Shown piece after piece: positions 42,774-47,882 of a stretch of 47,882 nt of DNA (positions within the stretch are counted from its first letter, which is position 1; every line of letters begins with the position of its first letter). A model generated the notes under the pieces. It was not told the DNA's origin and made no database searches. It saw only the letters and a program-made list of their open reading frames with translations. Made by a program: the position numbers and the translations under genes. The DNA lies in NCBI GenBank assembly GCA_021791335.1, contig JAJYWS010000058.1, forward strand, positions 1 through 47,882, written 5' to 3'. The stretch is from Thermoplasmata archaeon (GTDB lineage Archaea > Thermoplasmatota > Thermoplasmata > Lutacidiplasmatales > UBA184).

Positions 42774-45188
42774 ATGGCGATTGTGGATTCGCCCCTGCTG
42801 CGGGGAGACCGGACCGCTTTCGGGGCGCCCGGACTCCCGCCCCGCTGGACCCACAGCAACAAGGAGGGCATCGGCACCGCCTATTCGGCCGATTCCCGAC
42901 TCTGGTACACCCTCTGGCGCGGTTCCGTGAGCGAAGTCTACGGGCCGACCATCGACCTGCCCCAGGTGCGCGATCTCGGATTCCTCATCACCGACGGCGA
43001 GTCGTTCTTCCACGAGGAGAAGCGCCACCTGGAGCATACCGTCACCCGGCCCTACCTCCACGCCCTGGGCTATCGGGTGGAGTCCCGGGACCCCGCCGGC
43101 CGCTACCACCTGGAGAAGCGGATCCTCGGTGACCCGCACTTGCCGGTGTTGCTCACCCAACTGAAGCTGTCGGTCCACGATCCCCAGCTCCGGACCAAGA
43201 TCCGGGTGTACGCGCTCGCGGCGCCCCACCTGATGGGCGGGGGCTCGGACAACAGCGCGGCCGTGCTGAATGTCCTCGACCGCCCGCTCCTCGCCGCCGA
43301 GAAACCCGGGGCGGGACTGGCCCTCGGTACTGCCCACGGCTGGCGCACCGCCTCGGTCGGCTACGTCGGCGCGAGCGACGGTTGGACCGATCTGGCCGGC
43401 AACTATCGGCTCGACTGGGAGTTCGACCGGGCCCCCCATGGCAATGTCGCCTTGATCGGCGAACTGCCGATGCGCTCGGACGAGCCGGTCACCATCGGCC
43501 TGGCCCTGGCCCAGTCCACGTCGGCCGCGATCACCGCCCTCTACCAGTCCCTCGGGACCGGATTCGCCCAGCACGAGAAGCGGTTCGTCGAGCAGTGGGA
43601 CCGCACGGTCGCCCACACGGTCCCGCTCGCCCGCGCCAGCCACGACGAGGGGCGTCTGTGCCGGAGCAGCCGGTCGGTGCTGCTGGCCCATGAAGACAAG
43701 ACCTTTCCCGGAGCGTTCATCGCCTCCCTGTCGATTCCCTGGGGCGCCTGGAAGGGGGACGACGACCGGGGGGGCTACCACCTGGTCTGGACCCGGGACA
43801 TGGTCCAGACGGCCTCCGCCTTGCTGGCCTCGGGGCACAGCGAAGGCGCTCTGCGGGCCTTGGTCTACCTCGCCACCCGCCAGCATCCCGACGGCGGTTT
43901 CCCCCAGAACTTCTGGCTCAGCGGCCGCCCGTACTGGAGCGGCGTCCAGCTCGACGAGGTCGCGTTTCCCTTGCTGCTCGCCCACCGGCTCGCCCGGGAT
44001 CGGGAATTGGGGGACTTCGACCCGCTTCCGATGGTGCGCCGGGCCGCCCGATTTTTGATCCACGAAGGGCCGGTGACTCCGCAGGAGCGCTGGGAGGAGC
44101 TTTCCGGCTATTCCCCTTCGACCCTGGCGGCCACCATCGCCGCCCTCACGGCGGCCGCCGAGCTCCTCCGCGGGGCGCGCGACCTCGCCAGCGCCGAACT
44201 GGCCCAGCGGTATGCCGACTTTCTCGAGTGCCACCTCGAGGCCTGGACCGTCACCGATCATGGGAGCGCCGTCCCCGGCCTGCGCCGACACTACGTGCGG
44301 ATCCGGCCGGCCCGCCCCGGCGACCCTCGCCCGAACGAAGGACCCGACATGGGATGGGTGACGCTGCCCAACCTGGCCCCCGCAACCCCGAACCGGTTCC
44401 CGGCCGAATCGATCGTGGATCCGGGCTTCCTGGAGCTGGTGCGATACGGCATCCGGCGGGCGGACGATCCCACGATCGAGGCGTCGGTGAGGGCCGTGGA
44501 CGCGCTGCTCAAGGTGGAGACGCCGTTCGGCCCGACCTGGCGACGGTACAACCATGACGGCTACGGCGACCGGGGCGACGGGGGTCCGTACGAGGGCTGG
44601 GGCGTCGGCCGGGCCTGGCCGCTCCTCACCGGAGAGCGGGGCCATTACGAACTCGCCCGAGGCCACGACCCCGGCCCCCACCTCGCGACCCTCGAGCGGA
44701 TGGCCACCCGCACCGGGCTCCTTCCCGAGCAGGTTTGGGACGAGCCCGACCGGCCCGGGATTCACATGATTCTCGGCGAGCCGACCGAAGGGGCGATGCC
44801 GCTCTGCTGGGCGCACGCCGAGTACCTGAAACTGCTCCGTTCGGCCGCGGATCGGCGGGTCTTCGACCGGATCGCCTCCGTGGAGGCCCGCTACGCCGGG
44901 GCCCCTCGGTCGCCGCCTCCCCTCGAAGTCTGGAAGTTCAACCGCCAGCCGACCACGATCGGTGCCGAGCTTCCGCTGCGGGTTCTCGCCGACCAGCCCT
45001 TCGTGCTGCACTGGAGCGACTCCGACTGGTCCCGGGTCACCGACACCGAGGCGGTTTCGACGCCCCTCGGGCTCCATTATGTCGATCTACCGCCCCTCGG
45101 GCGGGCCGACCGCCGGTACCGGTTCACCTTCCATTGGACGGCCGTCGACCGTTGGGAAGGCCGGGACTTTGCCCTCCGCTCCGTCTGA
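42774..45188 (+). CDS. Glycoside hydrolase family 15 (glucoamylase/glucodextranase-like)
   Basis: The 804-residue protein has an N-terminal beta-sandwich domain (~1-270) typical of archaeal/bacterial GH15 and an (alpha/alpha)6 catalytic domain with WTRDMVQTASALLASG, PDGGFPQNFWLSG and VQLDEVAFPLLL. The second conserved Glu region is PYEGWGVGRAWPLLTGERGHYEL. A C-terminal ~110-residue extra domain follows. The enzyme releases glucose from starch or dextran ends. No signal peptide is seen, so it may act on internal glycogen. ATG 42774 is 23-30 nt after CGTTAAAC (42744-42751). Confidence 0.92.
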   Translation: MAIVDSPLLRGDRTAFGAPGLPPRWTHSNKEGIGTAYSADSRLWYTLWRGSVSEVYGPTIDLPQVRDLGFLITDGESFFHEEKRHLEHTVTRPYLHALGYRVESRDPAGRYHLEKRILGDPHLPVLLTQLKLSVHDPQLRTKIRVYALAAPHLMGGGSDNSAAVLNVLDRPLLAAEKPGAGLALGTAHGWRTASVGYVGASDGWTDLAGNYRLDWEFDRAPHGNVALIGELPMRSDEPVTIGLALAQSTSAAITALYQSLGTGFAQHEKRFVEQWDRTVAHTVPLARASHDEGRLCRSSRSVLLAHEDKTFPGAFIASLSIPWGAWKGDDDRGGYHLVWTRDMVQTASALLASGHSEGALRALVYLATRQHPDGGFPQNFWLSGRPYWSGVQLDEVAFPLLLAHRLARDRELGDFDPLPMVRRAARFLIHEGPVTPQERWEELSGYSPSTLAATIAALTAAAELLRGARDLASAELAQRYADFLECHLEAWTVTDHGSAVPGLRRHYVRIRPARPGDPRPNEGPDMGWVTLPNLAPATPNRFPAESIVDPGFLELVRYGIRRADDPTIEASVRAVDALLKVETPFGPTWRRYNHDGYGDRGDGGPYEGWGVGRAWPLLTGERGHYELARGHDPGPHLATLERMATRTGLLPEQVWDEPDRPGIHMILGEPTEGAMPLCWAHAEYLKLLRSAADRRVFDRIASVEARYAGAPRSPPPLEVWKFNRQPTTIGAELPLRVLADQPFVLHWSDSDWSRVTDTEAVSTPLGLHYVDLPPLGRADRRYRFTFHWTAVDRWEGRDFALRSV

Positions 45189-45209
45189 ACAGAGCGGAGG
45201 GACGGGGCC

Positions 45210-45443
45210 TCACTCGACGACGAACTTCTTGGTGGGCGCCGGGAACTGGTCGGGGACTTCGACCCGCTCGTTCGCCGGGTTGTAGACATAGATCTGGCCG
45301 GGGGCCTCTCCCTGGGTGGCGCGGTGGCTCCCGTCGCAGAATGGCTTGTTCCGGCTCAGTCCGCACTGACAGACCGCCACCACCTTCTCGCCGACCATCA
45401 CAATCGCAGGACCTTGGGCATCGTGTCGCACCAATCGGCTCAT
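45210..45443 (-). CDS. CDGSH iron-sulfur domain protein
   Basis: The 77-residue protein has [16 protein letters not shown], the CDGSH motif whose three Cys and one His bind a [2Fe-2S] cluster. Small single-domain members act in redox or Fe-S handling; the partner is unknown. ATG 45443 is preceded by a GAGGGGA ribosome site, which supports this start over an upstream frame extension. Confidence 0.92.
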   Translation of the reverse strand: MSRLVRHDAQGPAIVMVGEKVVAVCQCGLSRNKPFCDGSHRATQGEAPGQIYVYNPANERVEVPDQFPAPTKKFVVE

Positions 45444-45551
45444 GTTCCCCTCAGCCGCGGAACTCCCCAGCCCTACTTGAGGGTGCGCTGAACGGCCGGC
45501 CACCTAACGGGTCCGGGGAAAGCTGGACAAGGACCGCCGTCCCCGGACCCC

Positions 45552-46763
45552 TCACCCCCCGGCGGACGCCGGTCCCTCAGGGACTCCGTGTTCCACTCGG
45601 CTGCCAAGTCGGCGGCCCAGAAGGAGGAAGAGGATGGAGACGAGCAACGCGACCCCAAAGATGGAGGACCACCAGACGGTCGCTCCGAGGGCCAGGAGGA
45701 GCGTACCGAGGACCGGGCCGACGGCGCGCGCGGCGTTGGCCGTGGCATTGAACGCCCCGAAGTAGCTCCCTCGACGCTTCGGCCCGGCGAAATTGGAGAC
45801 GACGGTCTGCTGGATCGGGCTCGTCGAGTTTTCCCCCATCGTCAGCACGATCATCGCCACCGCAAAGATCGGAACGGCGGCGCCCAGGCCGAACAGGATG
45901 AACCCGAGGCCGTAGAGCAGGGTGCCCCCGGCCATCCAGACGAGGTAGTGCCGGGTACGTTCAATCCAACGGCTGATGGGGATCTGCATGAGCACGACCA
46001 GGGCCCCGTTGATGGCGTAGATGTACCCGAACTCAAGGAGGGGCAGTTGCCGCACATCGACCAGATAGAGGGTGAGCGGCGTCCCGAACTGGTTGGCGAC
46101 GACGACCAAGCCGATCAGCAGCGCGAGCATCAACAGGAAGCTCCGGTCCCGGAAGGGGGCCGTGAACTGGGTCCAATGCCGCTCACTGGAGATCTCCCGA
46201 CCGGCCGGCAACGTCTCCCGAAGGAAGAGGAGCAGGACCAGACCCTCGCCGAGGGTGGCGACCGCTCCGAAGAGGAAGAGGTAGCGAAGGCCGATCGTAT
46301 CGGCGATGAGCCCGCCGAGCGCCGGCGAGATGGCGAAGCCGGCGTTCACGAAGACCCGCTGGATGCTGTAGGCCATCGGAAGGTCCAGGGAACGGGTCAC
46401 GTCGCCGATCATGGCGCTCTGGGACGGGCCGGACAGGGCCATGCCGAAGGCGTTGACGGCCCAGAGGCCCATCGTGAGCGCGATGCCCTGGTTCAGAAAG
46501 AGGAAGATCGCGGTCATGCACAGGGCCGAGACGAAGCTCGGGATCGTGGCCAGCCAGCGGCGGCCGTGACGGTCGGACTGGGAGCCGCCCAGGAGGTGGG
46601 CCAGCATGCTGACCGGGACGATCGACGCCACGAGCAGCCCGACGGTGGCGTAGGAGAGTCCGTAGATCTCGACGAAGACCACCGGCAGGAAGATCCAAGT
46701 CGCGGCCCGGCCGAGGGAGCGGATGAGTCCCGCCGACGCGAGCGTATAGACGATGCGATCCAT
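45552..46763 (-). CDS. Major facilitator superfamily transporter
   Basis: The 403-residue protein has about twelve hydrophobic segments. The MFS A-motif is visible between TM2 and TM3 (GGSQSDRHGRRW), and NAFGMALSGPSQSAMIGD and PALGGLIADTIGLRYLFLFGA follow the family pattern. It is probably a drug/metabolite exporter (DHA1-like); the substrate is unknown. ATG 46763 is about 30 nt after a GGGTTAAAG element (46793-46801), and the gene stands alone. Confidence 0.9.
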   Translation of the reverse strand: MDRIVYTLASAGLIRSLGRAATWIFLPVVFVEIYGLSYATVGLLVASIVPVSMLAHLLGGSQSDRHGRRWLATIPSFVSALCMTAIFLFLNQGIALTMGLWAVNAFGMALSGPSQSAMIGDVTRSLDLPMAYSIQRVFVNAGFAISPALGGLIADTIGLRYLFLFGAVATLGEGLVLLLFLRETLPAGREISSERHWTQFTAPFRDRSFLLMLALLIGLVVVANQFGTPLTLYLVDVRQLPLLEFGYIYAINGALVVLMQIPISRWIERTRHYLVWMAGGTLLYGLGFILFGLGAAVPIFAVAMIVLTMGENSTSPIQQTVVSNFAGPKRRGSYFGAFNATANAARAVGPVLGTLLLALGATVWWSSIFGVALLVSILFLLLGRRLGSRVEHGVPEGPASAGG

Positions 46764-46917
46764 GAGAGGAGAGCGCGGTCAGTTCCCGGGCAGGGTTAAA
46801 GCAAGCGGAGGGGCGGGCCGCCGCCGGGGGCCGGCACCCAGGTTGGCGATCGACCCCCCCCGGCGATCCCACCCCGGAGGGCTCGGGCGGGTCGAAGAGC
46901 GACCCCAGGGCCCGGAC

Positions 46918-47826
46918 TCAGGTGGGGGTCCGGCTCTTCGCAAGCGCCCGGGCCCCTCGGCGGGACAGGACGCCCTGGACCGTGAGGGCCAGAGTGACCC
47001 CGACCGAGGAGACGGCGGCGGAAAGCAGGTAGTACGGCTGAATCGTGGCCGTGGCGGGGCCGGCCACCAACGGAACCAGGGGAACGATAGCCCAGATGGC
47101 CCCGATGACAACAGCCGCGGTGGCCAGTTCACGGAGCGAGATTCGCTGGGGGACCCACGGGGCCGAGAGCCCCGGATCGGGAAACCTTGTCGAGACCACC
47201 GCCGAGAGGATCCCAGCCCCGACCACGGCCTTGAGGACGTCACCGGGGAAGAACGGCACCACCGCCTCGGCGAGGGTCGTGGTCCAAGAGGTGTGAAGCA
47301 CCGCCTGGAACTGGAGGGCGCCCATCGCATAGATGACCGCCACCCCGATGAGCAATACCCCCAGCATCGGGACGAACCGCCGCTCGGGGAGCCGGCGATC
47401 CAGCAGCCAGCCGACGAGACCGGCGGCCACGATCAGTCCCAGAAGGTAGCCCCCCGAAGCGCCCAGGACCACCGCGGCCCCCCCGACCGAGAACCAGGGC
47501 CCCCCGAGACTCGTCGCGAACCACGGGAGACCGAGGAAGCCGAGCAGGACATACACCGCCTGGGAAGCCGGACCGAGGTACCGACCGAGGAACCCGCCCG
47601 CCACGAGGGCCAGCAGGACCTGGGCGGTCAGGGGAACGGGGGTGAAGGGAAGGGAAAACGCCAGCTGGGCGGAAAGCCCGGTAAGGCCGGCAAACAGAAG
47701 GACCAGAGCGCATCGGACCGGCCAGGCCGCCTCCTCCCGATACTCCGTCAGGCGGCGCAAGATGAGATCCCAGCGGCCCCACCACGAATCGACCGGCGAA
47801 CCCGGGTGCGCGTATCCTGTGGCCAT
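46918..47826 (-). CDS. bioY: BioY-type biotin transporter substrate-binding subunit (ECF S component)
   Basis: The 302-residue membrane protein has the BioY core: LSAQLAFSLPFTPVPLTAQVLLALVAGGFLGRYLG, VYVLLGFLGLPWFA and GGYLLGLIVAAGLVGW, then FFPGDVLKAVVGAG. BioY binds biotin in the membrane and usually works with energy-coupling ATPases (BioM/N or shared EcfAAT), none of which is in this window. The N-terminal ~30-residue and C-terminal ~100-residue extensions are longer than usual. ATG 47826 is 22-30 nt after GGATATCC (47848-47855). Confidence 0.85.
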   Translation of the reverse strand: MATGYAHPGSPVDSWWGRWDLILRRLTEYREEAAWPVRCALVLLFAGLTGLSAQLAFSLPFTPVPLTAQVLLALVAGGFLGRYLGPASQAVYVLLGFLGLPWFATSLGGPWFSVGGAAVVLGASGGYLLGLIVAAGLVGWLLDRRLPERRFVPMLGVLLIGVAVIYAMGALQFQAVLHTSWTTTLAEAVVPFFPGDVLKAVVGAGILSAVVSTRFPDPGLSAPWVPQRISLRELATAAVVIGAIWAIVPLVPLVAGPATATIQPYYLLSAAVSSVGVTLALTVQGVLSRRGARALAKSRTPT

Positions 47827-47882
47827 CGGCCGTCCCCAAGGCAAGGGGGATATCCTGATTTCGCCCCGTTCCGACCCGGTCC

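Noticed and set aside
42753-45077. 774-residue open frame opposite the GH15 gene
   Set aside because: It is a shadow of the glucoamylase; repetitive Gly/Val/Glu/Arg-rich sequence without domain features.
1-47882. CRISPR array, insertion sequence or prophage
   Set aside because: I saw no regularly spaced direct repeats, transposase or integrase motifs, or phage structural genes.

Overview
The window is high-GC archaeal chromosome. Archaeal markers are transcription factor TFB, the Gar1 H/ACA protein, the archaeal/eukaryal ribosomal proteins eS19, eL39, eL31 and eS17, PDCD5, aIF6, an Hjc-type resolvase and a Trm-G10-type tRNA methyltransferase. Many genes start (ATG, GTG or TTG) 23-34 nt downstream of an A/T-rich TATA-like box in otherwise GC-rich DNA, which indicates leaderless transcripts. 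The gene set would suit a high-GC member of Thermoplasmatota, possibly from soil; that placement is inference and no 16S rRNA is present.

Layout. 1-960: the 3' end of msrB, about 730 nt without a convincing gene, and tRNA-Thr(UGU). 1.2-9.1 kb: urocanate hydratase, a NUDIX hydrolase, a PoxB-like ThDP enzyme, an acyl-CoA synthetase, a PIN protein, a dienelactone-hydrolase-like enzyme and a 3-hydroxyacyl-CoA dehydrogenase. 9.2-11.4 kb: tRNA-Ser(GCU), then a leftward operon of resolvase, thiolase-like protein and DUF35 OB-fold protein. 11.4-21.3 kb: an AAA+ ATPase with a partner, then a series of zinc-ribbon proteins including an SPFH protein, a membrane protein and a 1477-residue TPR protein. 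21.4-27.2 kb: HD phosphohydrolase, glycosyltransferase, PGI/PMI, tRNA-Ser(CGA), a ThiS/MoaD-like protein, gar1-tfb and purN. 27.2-32.8 kb: a tightly coupled leftward operon for a 4-hydroxybenzoyl-CoA-reductase-type molybdoenzyme (hcrCAB) with cofactor maturation genes (mocA-like, xdhC) and a ParB-fold gene. 32.9-35.3 kb: translation genes. 35.4-47.8 kb: CoA biosynthesis, a site-2 protease, RNA enzymes, a phosphohexomutase, TauE/DUF1634, a GH15 glucoamylase, a CDGSH protein, an MFS transporter and BioY.

The most striking signal is that both tRNA-Ser genes are interrupted in the T-loop at the same place (59/60) by 32- and 33-nt introns. The two introns differ in sequence but fold into the same bulge-helix-bulge with 3-4-3 geometry. 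Other notable points are three apparently real genes with no canonical start codon where the protein must begin, a thiolase whose nucleophilic Cys is Ser, and an aromatic-CoA reductase operon that ends in a ParB-fold gene.
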